From assembly GCF_001610835.1 (NCBI RefSeq), contig NZ_CP011270.1:3056001-3120000 (forward strand): 64,000 nt of DNA, given 5' to 3'. This document shows positions 1 to 9,006 of this stretch, one piece after another. The notes beneath the pieces are model-generated. The model made no database searches. It saw only the letters and a list, made by a program, of their open reading frames with translations, and was not told where the DNA came from. This DNA comes from Planctomyces sp. SH-PL14. GTDB taxonomy: Bacteria; Planctomycetota; Planctomycetia; Planctomycetales; Planctomycetaceae. A program made the translations under genes and the position numbers. Position 1 is the stretch's first letter, and every line of letters starts with the position of its first letter.

Positions 1-2944
1 GATCCACGAGCGGACCGGGACCGAGGAGGCCGATCACCCCCAGCCATGCGGCAGCGCTGAGGGCGGCGCCGACGTAGAACGACCTGGGCGCGTACGTCAT
101 CCGGACCCGGTGGCGGCCCGCCGGCAGCCTTACGCCGCGCATCGTCCGGTTCGTCTGCAGGAGCGGAACGGAACGGAACGCCTCGTCCCCCGTCGCCACG
201 GACCCCTTCCAATCCGGAGAGTAGGTGTCGGACAGGACCACCACCCCTTCGGCTCCGAGAACCGCTTCGATCTCCAGCTCGCCCGGCTCGTAGCGAACGA
301 TCCGGCAGGATTCCGCCGCGTCTGTCTTCGGCCCCCACTGGATCGCCTTCTTCGCAAACTCCGTGGCGAGCGCTGCGTCCTCGACGACCGCCGTCTCGTG
401 GAGGTCGATCGGGTTCTCGCGTGGGAAGACGAGCTGCATCATGACCGGGAGCCAGCGGTCGCGCTGGCCAGGAGAGATCGGCTCGAGCGGCAGGACCCGA
501 TGGACGATCCAGGCGGCGGGGAACGGAGCGTCGTTCTTGAGGACGAGCACGCCGGGGGGGAGTCCATCGTCGTCGGTGTTGACCTGCCGCAGCGGCGGCC
601 CGAAGGGAATGATCGGACTGGCGTCGGGTGCGTCCGAAGGGGGCCAGCTCGTCCGCAGGCCGACGGTGGAGCCCAGGAAACTGTTCGCGTCGGTCATCTT
701 GTCGACGACGAAGTATTCCGTCCCCCAGGCGTCATACGACCGCCGGGGAGCGAGGAACGCCCCCTTGTCCGGGAGCGGCAGCGTGTCGTACCACGCCTCG
801 TGCTCGTTGTTGTCGAGCGTCCCGAACGACGCCACGACTCCGATGCGAAGCGGAACGTTCTGCCGCACCACGATCATCCGCCGCTGCCAGTCGACCCGCT
901 CCTCGAGCGGGTACCGGTCGGGGGGATCGAGCGGGTTGATCCAGCTGTTGGACCGCGCGATCCGGACGGGACGTGCGGACATCCGCCCCTCCTCCTTCGT
1001 CACCCGCTCGATCACGCCGGCGAGTGCGGGAGGCGGGGGCCCTTCCCATTGCCGACGGTCCACCGTGTGGACCAACGGGGCATTGGCGAGTCCGAGATCG
1101 ACCGCCGTGAGAGCCAGGACGATCCAGGCCAGGGCTGAGGAGCCGCTGACGACGCGGCGCAGCCATCCTCCGCCGACATCCGAGGAAGGAAACCGCAGGC
1201 GAACGAGAGCGATCGAAACCAGCGCCACGACGAGCGTCTGGAGGCCCGCCAGGATGATGTCGCGAATTGCCCCCGCGCCGTCGAAGGCAAAGTTCCGGGA
1301 CCGCTTGCGGCTGTTGAGGAGCGTCTGGAACCAGTCCCCCGCGAGCCACGCGAATGCGAGCCACGCCAGGCTCAGAATCGCCAGTCCCCCCAGGATCCGG
1401 ATCCATCGGACGGAGAGGCGGCTCTCCTTCGCCGGGTCCGCCCCGCCGGCCGCGAGGCGATCCAGGCCTTGTGCCGCGAGCAGGCTGAGCCCGCAGTTCG
1501 TCAGCACCATGAGCTTTGCGGGATACCGGAACTCCGAAAACCCCGGCAACAGAATGCTCAGCAGCCAGTACAGCCCGCCGATGCCGCCGTTGACGCTCGT
1601 CGGAGTCTTCCACGGAGATTCCCCCATCCACTCCGACACATGCCGGCCGACCCAGCCGAGACCATAGACACCCCACGACGCGACGAACGTGAGAAGGACG
1701 ATGACGGTGAGCCACCGGCCTCTCACATCCCCCGTTCGGAACCGCAGCGCCGCCAGCGCCAGCAGGAACGTCCACAGGCCGATGTACTGCGAAGGCACCC
1801 ACACCGACGGCTCAGCACCGAGAATGAACATCCACCGGCTGTCGTCGGGGAAATACCGCCCGGTGACGTTCGGCCACAGGAACTCGACGAGCCGCCATGG
1901 CGCGAAGCTGTAGCCGTAAACGGACAGTTCATGCTTCGCCGGGGGAGGAGGATCTCCCACGAGGGCGTCGTACCAGTTTGGCGGCCGACCGGTGTCGGGC
2001 CGCGGAACCGGGTCTCCCTGCCGGAGGAGGTAGCCGGGGACCTCGAAGAGGTTTGAAGGAACCTCGCGCGCGGCGCGGACGCTGGTCCGGTTCGCCGCTT
2101 GCGTCGGCAGGATCTGGACCGCCGACAAGAGACCGCCGAGTCCGGCTGCGAGGGCGAGGAGGACCAGCCGGTGCTTCGTCCAGGCGGCCCATCGACCGTG
2201 CCCCGTCTCGTTGTGATCGGCCGCGGGGGCGGACACCGCCCGTTCGCGAACGGGCGGGAGAGACGAAACGGAACGTTCCCCGAAGAACCATGTCATGGCT
2301 GCGTACATGGCCACGAGGAGTCCGGCCTCATACGCCAGTTGCGGGTCTCCACCGAGGACCATCAGGGCCAGCGTCATGGAGAAAAGCGGCACGTGGCGGA
2401 CGCTCCGGCTGTCGATCAGACGCGCCCCGCTCCAGAGCGCCAGAGGGAGCCACGCCGCGCCGCACAGAAAGACGACGTTGCAGTAGTTGATAAGGATGTT
2501 GCCGCCGCAGGCATACGAGATCCCCGCCAGCGCGGCGGCGGCCGGTGAGGCCCCCCAGCGGCGGGCCGTCCAGGCGCTCGTCAGCCCCGCCAGCAGGACG
2601 TGGACCAGGATGTAGGCGTGATACCGGGCCCAGTACGACGCGGGGAGGAAGAAGATCAGCTTGAGTGGATAGAGGACGCTCGATGTCGGGGAGGCCAGCA
2701 GCGGCTCCCCGGAGTTGGAATACGGATTCCAGAGGGGGATCCGCCCCGCCTCCCACTCCTGCTGGATGAAATCGAAAAGCGGGTAGTAGAAGTGCAGGGA
2801 GTCCCGAAAGCTGAGGAGCCCCCCCTGGAACAGGACCGAGCGAAACAGCCAGCCGATCAGCAGGGCCAGCACCCCAAGGATCGCCGACCACGCGAGCAGA
2901 CGGCTCCGCAGCGAGTCGAACGGCGGGGATTCCGGAGAGGTCAT
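1..2944 (-). CDS. YfhO-like polytopic membrane protein (3' end outside window)
   Basis: The reading frame is open from the ATG at 2944 to the left edge, so at least 981 residues are present and the C-terminus is missing. The N-terminus has a membrane segment followed by SFRDSLHFYYPLFDF, PLWNPYSNSGEPLLASP and SSVLYPLKLIFF, the conserved first luminal region of YfhO-type bacterial membrane proteins. Many further hydrophobic segments follow, with RYPAKLMVLTNCGLSLLAAQ in the middle. Near the window edge is VVLSDTYSPDWKG...LPAGRHRVRMTYAPRSF, the typical C-terminal soluble domain plus last helix. YfhO proteins are linked to glycosylation of cell-wall polymers in Firmicutes; the substrate here is unknown. 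The gene lies 86 bp downstream of another multi-pass protein on the same strand and is probably co-transcribed with it. Confidence 0.85.
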   Translation of the reverse strand, partial: MTSPESPPFDSLRSRLLAWSAILGVLALLIGWLFRSVLFQGGLLSFRDSLHFYYPLFDFIQQEWEAGRIPLWNPYSNSGEPLLASPTSSVLYPLKLIFFLPASYWARYHAYILVHVLLAGLTSAWTARRWGASPAAAALAGISYACGGNILINYCNVVFLCGAAWLPLALWSGARLIDSRSVRHVPLFSMTLALMVLGGDPQLAYEAGLLVAMYAAMTWFFGERSVSSLPPVRERAVSAPAADHNETGHGRWAAWTKHRLVLLALAAGLGGLLSAVQILPTQAANRTSVRAAREVPSNLFEVPGYLLRQGDPVPRPDTGRPPNWYDALVGDPPPPAKHELSVYGYSFAPWRLVEFLWPNVTGRYFPDDSRWMFILGAEPSVWVPSQYIGLWTFLLALAALRFRTGDVRGRWLTVIVLLTFVASWGVYGLGWVGRHVSEWMGESPWKTPTSVNGGIGGLYWLLSILLPGFSEFRYPAKLMVLTNCGLSLLAAQGLDRLAAGGADPAKESRLSVRWIRILGGLAILSLAWLAFAWLAGDWFQTLLNSRKRSRNFAFDGAGAIRDIILAGLQTLVVALVSIALVRLRFPSSDVGGGWLRRVVSGSSALAWIVLALTAVDLGLANAPLVHTVDRRQWEGPPPPALAGVIERVTKEEGRMSARPVRIARSNSWINPLDPPDRYPLEERVDWQRRMIVVRQNVPLRIGVVASFGTLDNNEHEAWYDTLPLPDKGAFLAPRRSYDAWGTEYFVVDKMTDANSFLGSTVGLRTSWPPSDAPDASPIIPFGPPLRQVNTDDDGLPPGVLVLKNDAPFPAAWIVHRVLPLEPISPGQRDRWLPVMMQLVFPRENPIDLHETAVVEDAALATEFAKKAIQWGPKTDAAESCRIVRYEPGELEIEAVLGAEGVVVLSDTYSPDWKGSVATGDEAFRSVPLLQTNRTMRGVRLPAGRHRVRMTYAPRSFYVGAALSAAAWLGVIGLLGPGPLVD

Positions 2945-3030
2945 CGAGGGGGCAAGGGGAAGGCGATTCAAGACGGCCAGAACGGTGGTGGTGCCCAGGG
3001 AACGCGGCCCCGGGGGAATCGACCGCGGCG

Positions 3031-4389
3031 TCAGCTTCCCCAACCGGTCCGGTAGAGGGGGGAGAGGAACGGGAAATAGAAGTAGAACGCGGGAACGACT
3101 TCGGCGGTGGACTGGTCGAAGACCGTCGACCAGTAGTCGGACGAGATCGACGAAACAAACGTCAGCGCCAGGACGGTGACCACCGTTCGAGGGAACTTGC
3201 GAACCGTCGCCCACAGCATCCACGGGAGCAGCAGGCAGAACAGGGGCGTCCACAGGGCGGCGTATCGGAGCTGCGTGTGGGAGAACCAGAACCAGCAGGC
3301 AAACAGGTAGCCCAGGCTCGCCCACAGCGCGGCGCACCAGTGTCCCGCCCGGAATCCCTCGAAAACCTGACCCAGGACCGGGGGGGAAAGAGCCAGCAGG
3401 AGGACCGGCATCATCACCGCCAGATGGAACGTCGACTGCAGCCGCGTCTGGTTGTCCCAGAAGACGGTGACCGGCAGGACTTCATGGATGTTCGCAACGG
3501 GGACAATGATCGCCGAGGGGGAGAGCGTGCCGTACTCGGCCAGCAGACGGTAGAAGTGCTGCATGCCGAGCGTCATCACGAGTCCGAAGACGATCGCGAA
3601 CACGGTCCAGTGGGCCGGGCGTTGCCAGACCGGACGCGCGTCGGGTGCCCCGGCTCCTTCTCCTGTCGCGACCCCGACCCCCGCCGCCAGGCGCTGATCC
3701 CGATAGAGGGAAAACAGCTGGAGCAGCGGAATCAGCGGAAGGGCCACGAGGCAGTTGAACCGCATGTTCAGCGAGGCCGCCAGCAGCAGTCCCGCCGCGA
3801 CCGCCAGCGCCGCGCTCCGGCGATCGAGGGCGCCGACGTACGCCAGCAGTCCTCCCGCCAGGAGGATTCCGGAGAGGCCGTCGTGCAGGAGCCGTGTCGT
3901 CGTGAACCCCTGGAGCGGCTCCACGGCGCAGAACAGGAGCCCGGCGGCCAGCGCGATCCGGTCGCAGGGGAGAATCCGCGGGGTCGCCGTGATCGCCGCC
4001 AGCAACCCGATCATGCACAGCAGCGCAAACGTCAGACCGGTCTCGGCGGGAGCGCCGACGCTGATCCCCAGTTTCAGGATCAGGGGGTAGAGGGGCCCGT
4101 GATGGAACAGGGGCTGCCGGTAGATGGAGTAGGGCCAGTTCTGGACCCGCGGCGAATCCTGGGTGTTGTAGTGGGAGAGGTCCCACTTCATGAGCCGGGC
4201 CAGCTCCAGATAGACGATTTCGTCCCCCTCCTTCCACTCCCGGAAGAACGCGGGGACGTGGAGCAGGATCGAAAGCGTCGCCGACATCGCAAAGACGAAG
4301 AACGTGTCGAAGGCGGCGCGTCCCCAGGAAGCACTCTCGTCGACCGGCTCGGCGGGGATCGCGGGCTTTGTCGCCAAACCAGTCGTCAT
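3031..4389 (-). CDS. glycosyltransferase family 39-like / ArnT-like membrane protein
   Basis: A polytopic protein with about ten hydrophobic segments. The first luminal loop contains EGDEIVYLELARLMKWD and a PLFHHGPLYPLILKLG segment, which resembles the acidic first loop and the HxGPLYP region of GT39/ArnT-like lipid-linked sugar transferases. That suggests transfer of a sugar from a polyprenyl phosphate at the outer face of the cytoplasmic membrane. The frame is open to an ATG at 4482; I prefer the ATG at 4389 because the extra 31 residues are basic and low-complexity, but neither start has a good Shine-Dalgarno. It precedes the YfhO-like gene on the same strand. The family call is from pattern only; a DUF2079- or PMT-like relative is possible. 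Confidence 0.75.
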   Translation of the reverse strand: MTTGLATKPAIPAEPVDESASWGRAAFDTFFVFAMSATLSILLHVPAFFREWKEGDEIVYLELARLMKWDLSHYNTQDSPRVQNWPYSIYRQPLFHHGPLYPLILKLGISVGAPAETGLTFALLCMIGLLAAITATPRILPCDRIALAAGLLFCAVEPLQGFTTTRLLHDGLSGILLAGGLLAYVGALDRRSAALAVAAGLLLAASLNMRFNCLVALPLIPLLQLFSLYRDQRLAAGVGVATGEGAGAPDARPVWQRPAHWTVFAIVFGLVMTLGMQHFYRLLAEYGTLSPSAIIVPVANIHEVLPVTVFWDNQTRLQSTFHLAVMMPVLLLALSPPVLGQVFEGFRAGHWCAALWASLGYLFACWFWFSHTQLRYAALWTPLFCLLLPWMLWATVRKFPRTVVTVLALTFVSSISSDYWSTVFDQSTAEVVPAFYFYFPFLSPLYRTGWGS

Positions 4390-4684
4390 TGCTCGCGAGT
4401 GCTTTCGAATCTGCTGCGTACGCCGCGCGGGAGCGCTTTGCTCCGCCGTCTTCCCGCGACGAAGGCCCATGCCGGATTCCACACCGGATTCCGTGAGGCG
4501 GATCGCCGCAATCGAGAGGTTTCATAGCAGGGACCGCATTTCCGGACGGTCAACGAAGTCTTAAATCAATGTTCAGACGAGCTTCACGGTTCGCGGAACA
4601 ATGTGGAGGTGAGGCGAAAAGCGTCATCGCATCTCGACCCACGCCATGTCGACCGCAGCGACCCACTCCTCCGCAGGAGCCAAG

Positions 4685-5212
4685 ATGACCCGACCGGATC
4701 CGGAACAGCCGCCGGGGTCTCGTCCTTCCGCGGCTCCGCAGAACGTCGAGTCCGGCGTCTACCTGCGTCAGCTCCATCCGGAACTCGGGCCGGGACAGGG
4801 GGCCGACTTCGTCCCCTCCTCGCACTCGGGGATCCAGGAAAGTCCGATCGTTCCGCCACCGCTGGGGCCGCGCGAGGCTGGCGGCGGGGAGTCGCGCGGT
4901 TCGGGCCTGTATCAGATGGGTCCGGCGACGCCGATTCCCGCGTCCCGCAAGGTCTACGAGCCGGGGGACTCGGAGATCCACGTCTCGCCGCTGCTTACCA
5001 CAGCGTCTCCCCCGCGGGGCAAGTCGGGTGGGAAGGACAGCCTGAGCGGCAGCCGGGAGATTCCGCCTCTTCCGCCTCCGCCGGACGATCGGCCTTCGCC
5101 GTTCTATGTCATGGCTCTCAAGCTGTACGCCGCTGCTGTCACGGGCCTGCTTCTCTTTCTTTGGCTGCGGAGTGTGCTCATCGACCTGATCGTCGGCAGC
5201 GACGGCCGGTAA
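4685..5212 (+). CDS. proline-rich protein with C-terminal membrane anchor, unknown function
   Basis: A 175-residue protein. About 140 residues are rich in Pro, Gly and Ser with no recognised domain, followed by one hydrophobic segment near the C-terminus (FYVMALKLYAAAVTGLLLFL) and a short tail. This looks like a tail-anchored protein with a cytoplasmic disordered region. AGGAG at 4675-4679 sits 5 nt before the ATG at 4685 and decides the start over the in-frame ATG at 4646. It is divergent from the gene at 3031-4389, and its stop lies 8 bp before intergenic repeat copy 1. I do not recognise the family. Confidence 0.65.
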   Translation: MTRPDPEQPPGSRPSAAPQNVESGVYLRQLHPELGPGQGADFVPSSHSGIQESPIVPPPLGPREAGGGESRGSGLYQMGPATPIPASRKVYEPGDSEIHVSPLLTTASPPRGKSGGKDSLSGSREIPPLPPPPDDRPSPFYVMALKLYAAAVTGLLLFLWLRSVLIDLIVGSDGR

Positions 5213-5220
5213 TGATCTGA

Positions 5221-5537
5221 CCGGGTCCAGGGGCACCCTGGTCAGGGGGTGCAGGGGGCAGAATGCCCCTTGCCCGCCGGAGGCCTGGCCGTCGAGAGAT
5301 ATCTGAAGGAGTGAGTGTCCAAACGCGGATAAAGTGTCGTATGCCCCTTCACCAACACACGGGGATTTCAAAGCGAGCGGTGAGTCCTCAACGCTGGGGC
5401 GCCAAAGGGGACGTCCGTTGCTTACCACGGTTCCTCATGGAAGTGCCTCCGGCGGCAAGGGGGTGAGACCCCCTTGACCCCGGCTGCCATAGCACGTTGG
5501 GCTTGAGCTACGGGAGCCGCGCCGGCAAGGACGCGGC
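5221..5537 (+). repeat. intergenic structured repeat, copy 1
   Basis: Copy read in the forward orientation, from CGGGTCCAGGGG to GGCAAGGACG. It starts 8 bp after the stop of the small membrane protein gene. Hairpins visible: CCAGGG-GCA-CCCTGG at the left end, and GGGGGT-GAG-ACCCCC before TTGACCCC near the right end. The left arm GCCCGCCGGAGGC and right arm GCCTCCGGCGGC are complementary. The remaining ~130 bp before the next gene at 5673 show nothing recognisable. Confidence 0.9.
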
Positions 5538-5672
5538 CTGCTGCAGAATCGAACAGCCATTAACGGGACCTACACACTTCTCGACGATCGTTCCTAAGAG
5601 ACGGTCGCGATGTTTCGCCAAGCTAGCGCCAGGTTCCGGTCTTGACGTTTCTCCGCTCGGTGACGGTCGCCC

Positions 5673-6752
5673 ATGCTGTTCTCACGCCAGTTACCCCTCC
5701 CCCAGTTGGCCATCGCCTCCCGCTCCCTCAGCACGATGCTGGAAGCGGGCATCCCCGCCTTCCGCGCCTTTGAGCTGACGGCACAGAACTCCGCCGACGG
5801 CCGCCTGCGGCGCTCGATGACCTGCATCGTCGAGGACCTGAAACAGGGGACAGACGTCACCACCGCCATGCGGAACCAGGCTGACGTCTACCCCGAACTG
5901 TTCCGGAACATGGTCGAGATCGGCGACCAGACCGGAAAGCTCCCGGAAGTCCTGCGGTCGCTGGCGGACCACTACGACAACAGCCTCCGGCTGAAGCGGG
6001 ACTTCACGTCGGAGATCATGCTTCCCATCTTCCAGTTCGTCGCCGCCGTGATCATCATCGGCGGCCTGATCTGGATCCTGGGAATGATCGCGGAGCTCAA
6101 GGGGGGATCGCCAGGGACCGCCGGCAGCGAGGAACCCGCCGACATCCTCGGCTGGGGACTGCAGGGGACGCCGGGCGCGATCAAGTGGTTCGTCGGCTGG
6201 GGAATCCTCATCGGCGGCCTGATCCTCAGCTACCTGCTCCTCCAGAAGTTCTTCCCCGGCCTGCGGCTCCTGCACCGGGTCCTGCTCCAAGTGCCGGTCA
6301 TCGGACGGTGCATGCAGTCATTCGCCCTCGCCCGCTTCTCCTGGGCGTTCCACCTGACCCAGGAGGCGGGCCTGCCGGTCGACCAGAGCCTCGTCTCGGC
6401 ACTCAACGCCACCGGCAACGCCCACTTCCAGGCCGCCGCGCCGGCGATGACCGCCGGCCTGATGCGCGGCGAAACGATCACCGAGACCTTCCACAACTCG
6501 GGACTGTTTCCCCGCGACTATCTCCAGATGGTCCACGTCGGTGAGACGACCGGAACCGTCCCCGAGATCCTGCACCGGTTGAGCCCGCAGTTCGAGGACC
6601 AGGCCCGCCGGAGCCTCAAGCTCCTGGCGACGACCGCCGCCTCGCTGGTCTGGACCGCCGTGGCGGCGTTCATCGTGATCATCGTGTTCCGGATTGCCGC
6701 CTGGTACATCGACGTCCTCGAAAAGGCGATGGACAGCGCCTTCGGCGGCTGA
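5673..6752 (+). CDS. type II secretion / type IV pilus inner-membrane platform protein, GspF/PilC family
   Basis: 359 residues with the two-fold repeat of the T2SSF domain. Repeat 1 begins at LAIASRSLSTMLEAGIPAF and repeat 2 at FALARFSWAFHLTQEAGLPV, each followed by the characteristic ...GTVPEIL.. or ...GKLPEVLRSLADHY segment. There are membrane segments at about residues 120-140, 170-190 and 330-350. GspF forms the membrane platform that couples the ATPase motor to pseudopilus or pilus assembly. The gene is followed after 128 bp by a GspE-type ATPase on the same strand. It is somewhat shorter than many GspF/PilC proteins (about 400) and lacks their N-terminal cytoplasmic extension. Confidence 0.9.
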   Translation: MLFSRQLPLPQLAIASRSLSTMLEAGIPAFRAFELTAQNSADGRLRRSMTCIVEDLKQGTDVTTAMRNQADVYPELFRNMVEIGDQTGKLPEVLRSLADHYDNSLRLKRDFTSEIMLPIFQFVAAVIIIGGLIWILGMIAELKGGSPGTAGSEEPADILGWGLQGTPGAIKWFVGWGILIGGLILSYLLLQKFFPGLRLLHRVLLQVPVIGRCMQSFALARFSWAFHLTQEAGLPVDQSLVSALNATGNAHFQAAAPAMTAGLMRGETITETFHNSGLFPRDYLQMVHVGETTGTVPEILHRLSPQFEDQARRSLKLLATTAASLVWTAVAAFIVIIVFRIAAWYIDVLEKAMDSAFGG

Positions 6753-6880
6753 GGGGGCGGGCCTCCGCCGGGGAGCGGGGGTCGTCCGAGCGGGCTGGAA
6801 TTCTCCCAGGTCGTTCCGTCCACCCCGGCATTTCGTCCCCCGTCATCCCGTCTCCCGGTCATCTGTGCTGAGCGATCGCC

Positions 6881-8617
6881 ATGAGTGCTGAAACCACCTT
6901 CCCCTTCCTGCGGTCGGACGTGCACCGAACGCACGCGATGGTGGAGCTGGCCCCAACCTTCGGGACGGCCCCCTGGACGGACCTGGAGCGGGCCGCCTCC
7001 TCGCTGGTGGCGGAGTCCCACGGGAAGTCCAACGTCCGCTGGGTGGTCGACCTCTCGCCGCTGACCCAGCTCAACAGCTCGGGGATGGCCTTCCTGCTGC
7101 GGCTGTGGAAGGACCTGGGGCTGCGCCCCGGCTCGTTCGCTCTCGCCTGCCCCTCCAGCGACGTGCGGGAAACGATCGCGACCGCCGGGATGGGGAAGCA
7201 CTGGACGATCGGCGAAAGCCGCGAGGCGGTGATGCGGACCCTCGGCCTCCGTATGGAGGAGGCGCGGTCGTCCGGAATGTTCGCCAGTCCCTTCCGCAGC
7301 AACGGGAACGGCGCGGCCGCCGGAACCTCCGTCACACCTGCGGTCCCGGGTGCCTCTGTCGGACCGGAGTCGTCCGCGGCCCACGCGACAGAGTCTTCCC
7401 CGCTGGCTCGCCGCGAGCCCTCCGCGCTGCGGCATGAGCTGATGCAGATCCTGGAAATCGCGGGGCCGGCCCCGTTCGTCGACCTCCTGTTCGACCGGGC
7501 CCTCTCGCTGCACGCGACCGATGTCCACTTCGACCCGCACGAAGACGGGATGCACCTGCGGTTCCGGGTCGACGGACTGATGCACGAGATCGCCATCCTG
7601 CCGATGGCGACCGCCGTCCAGGCGATCTCGCGGATCAAGCTGATGGCCCAGATGGACATCACGGAGAAGAGGCTCGCGCAGGACGGCCACATTCCCGACG
7701 CCTCCAAGCGGCACCATGCCGACGTCCGGATCGGCACGGGCCCCACGATCCACGGCGAACGGGCGGTCCTGCGGCTCATGCCCGACGCGACGAACTTCGT
7801 GGGGCTGGGTGACCTCGGCCTGACGGAAGATCAGCAGCGGCGGCTCGAGAAGTCGGTCACGGCGCCATCGGGGATCATGCTCTTTGTGGGGCCGGTCGGG
7901 AGCGGCAAGAGCACCACGACCTACACCTGCCTGGCGATGCTGAACCGGCCGGAGAGGTCGGTCGTCACGATCGAAGACCCGGTCGAGCGGCGGATGCACG
8001 GGGTGAACCAGATCCAGACCGACACGCGCATCGAGTTCGGTTTCGCCGCCGCGCTGCGGGGAGTCCTGCGGCAGGACCCGGACGTCATCATGGTCGGCGA
8101 GATCCGCGACGCCGAGACCGCCCACATCGCGGTCCGGGCCTCGATGACGGGGGTCCGCGTCCTGAGCACGCTGCATGCGAGCGACACGGCGTCGGCCGTC
8201 GACGTCCTGCGGCAGTTCGACATCCCGCCGATGTTCATCGCCGACAGCCTCAACGCGGTCGTCGCGCAGCGGCTGGTCCGGAAGATCTGCGGACTCCAGC
8301 GGGAATCGTTCACTCCGGACGCCGGGCTGGGAGCGGTCCTCAAGCTCAGCCCCGAGGCGGTCGGGGCGACTCAGCTCGTGCGGGGGATCCCGGCGGACGT
8401 CAACTTCTTTACGGGCTACAACGGACGGACCGGCATCTACGAAGTCATGACGATGGGGCCCGGGATCCGCGATGCGATCCTGGCGAACCAACCGAGCGCG
8501 GTCGTGTTCGACCTGTCGCGGCAGCACGGGATGATGACGCTCGAAGAGGCGGCGATTCAGAAGGTGCTGGCGGGGGTCACGACGATCGAAGAGATGCTCC
8601 GCGTACTGACGGTCTGA
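6881..8617 (+). CDS. STAS-domain/GspE-PilB fusion: secretion or pilus assembly ATPase
   Basis: 578 residues. The first ~115 (VVDLSPLTQLNSSGMAFLLR ... FALACPSSDVRETIATAGM) have the shape of a STAS domain, as in anti-sigma-factor antagonists. The LNSSGM stretch is at the position of the usual phosphorylatable DSSG motif. A Pro/Ala/Ser-rich linker follows, then a GspE/PilB core: Walker A GPVGSGKST at residues 337-345, Asp box VVTIEDPVE, Walker B DPDVIMVGEIRD near residue 400, and His box VLSTLHASDT. The tetracysteine zinc motif of GspE/PilB is degenerate, with a single Cys (RKICGLQ). It probably powers the platform encoded just upstream. The usual MshEN/N1E N-terminal domain is absent and the STAS-like domain takes its place. 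Confidence 0.9.
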   Translation: MSAETTFPFLRSDVHRTHAMVELAPTFGTAPWTDLERAASSLVAESHGKSNVRWVVDLSPLTQLNSSGMAFLLRLWKDLGLRPGSFALACPSSDVRETIATAGMGKHWTIGESREAVMRTLGLRMEEARSSGMFASPFRSNGNGAAAGTSVTPAVPGASVGPESSAAHATESSPLARREPSALRHELMQILEIAGPAPFVDLLFDRALSLHATDVHFDPHEDGMHLRFRVDGLMHEIAILPMATAVQAISRIKLMAQMDITEKRLAQDGHIPDASKRHHADVRIGTGPTIHGERAVLRLMPDATNFVGLGDLGLTEDQQRRLEKSVTAPSGIMLFVGPVGSGKSTTTYTCLAMLNRPERSVVTIEDPVERRMHGVNQIQTDTRIEFGFAAALRGVLRQDPDVIMVGEIRDAETAHIAVRASMTGVRVLSTLHASDTASAVDVLRQFDIPPMFIADSLNAVVAQRLVRKICGLQRESFTPDAGLGAVLKLSPEAVGATQLVRGIPADVNFFTGYNGRTGIYEVMTMGPGIRDAILANQPSAVVFDLSRQHGMMTLEEAAIQKVLAGVTTIEEMLRVLTV

Positions 8618-8656
8618 CAGACCAAGCGCGGGATTCCGAGTTTCGCAGCTTTGAAG

Positions 8657-8690
8657 GTTTTGAAACGCAGAGGCACAGAGGCCGCAGAGG
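8657..8690 (+). repeat. short dispersed motif, CGCAGAGGCACAGAG type
   Basis: GTTTTGAAACGCAGAGGCAC followed by AGAGGCCGCAGAGG. The same motif in inverted orientation occurs at 8834-8869, with a CACAGATGAACA-type motif between. It is part of the 389-bp gene-free stretch 8618-9006, which otherwise holds only the promoter region of the SMP-30 gene. Confidence 0.6.
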
Positions 8691-8747
8691 TGTGTCCTCG
8701 GTGGGGGCGTTGAGACGTCCGAGACATTTCCGTGGCAGAGGAGGGGA

Positions 8748-8779
8748 GCCACAGATGAACACGGATCAACACAGATAGA
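8748..8779 (+). repeat. short dispersed motif, CACAGATGAACACGGAT type
   Basis: GCCACAGATGAACACGGATC followed by AACACAGATAG: three degenerate ~10-bp units. Further copies are at 37669, 53364, 53421 and 54700. Motifs of this type occur between genes in many unrelated bacterial genomes; no function is known to me. Confidence 0.7.
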
Positions 8780-8833
8780 GGCCGGGATGCGCGATTCTGG
8801 CTGACCATCGAGCCCGGCCGTTCTCCATGCCTT

Positions 8834-8869
8834 CTTCTCTGCGCTCTCTGTGCGTCTGTGTTTCAAAAC
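8834..8869 (-). repeat. short dispersed motif, CGCAGAG type, inverted copy
   Basis: Read on the minus strand: GTTTTGAAACACAGACGCAC followed by AGAGAGCGCAGAGAAG. It matches 8657-8690 in inverted orientation, so the pair could form a long imperfect stem around the CACAGAT motif at 8748. Confidence 0.6.
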
Positions 8870-9006
8870 CCGAACGCTCAAAGCTCACGACGTCGGAGCT
8901 CGTATCCCGTCCATCGGAGGCATTTGCCCGACCTCGCCCGCATAGTGCATCAGTCGCTGCCGATGTATAACCCTCTGCGGTTCCGGAAACGTCCTCCTCC
9001 GCGGCG

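Noticed and set aside
110-1802. Long open frames on both strands over the first 3 kb
   Set aside because: They are shadows of the YfhO-like gene. Only the minus frame starting at 2944 has membrane-protein composition and family motifs, and it runs off the window edge.
5221-5537. Classical MITE with terminal inverted repeats and target duplication
   Set aside because: The ends (CGGGTCCAGGGG and GGCAAGGACG) are not inverted repeats of each other and no flanking direct repeat was seen. Mobility remains possible but not in that form.
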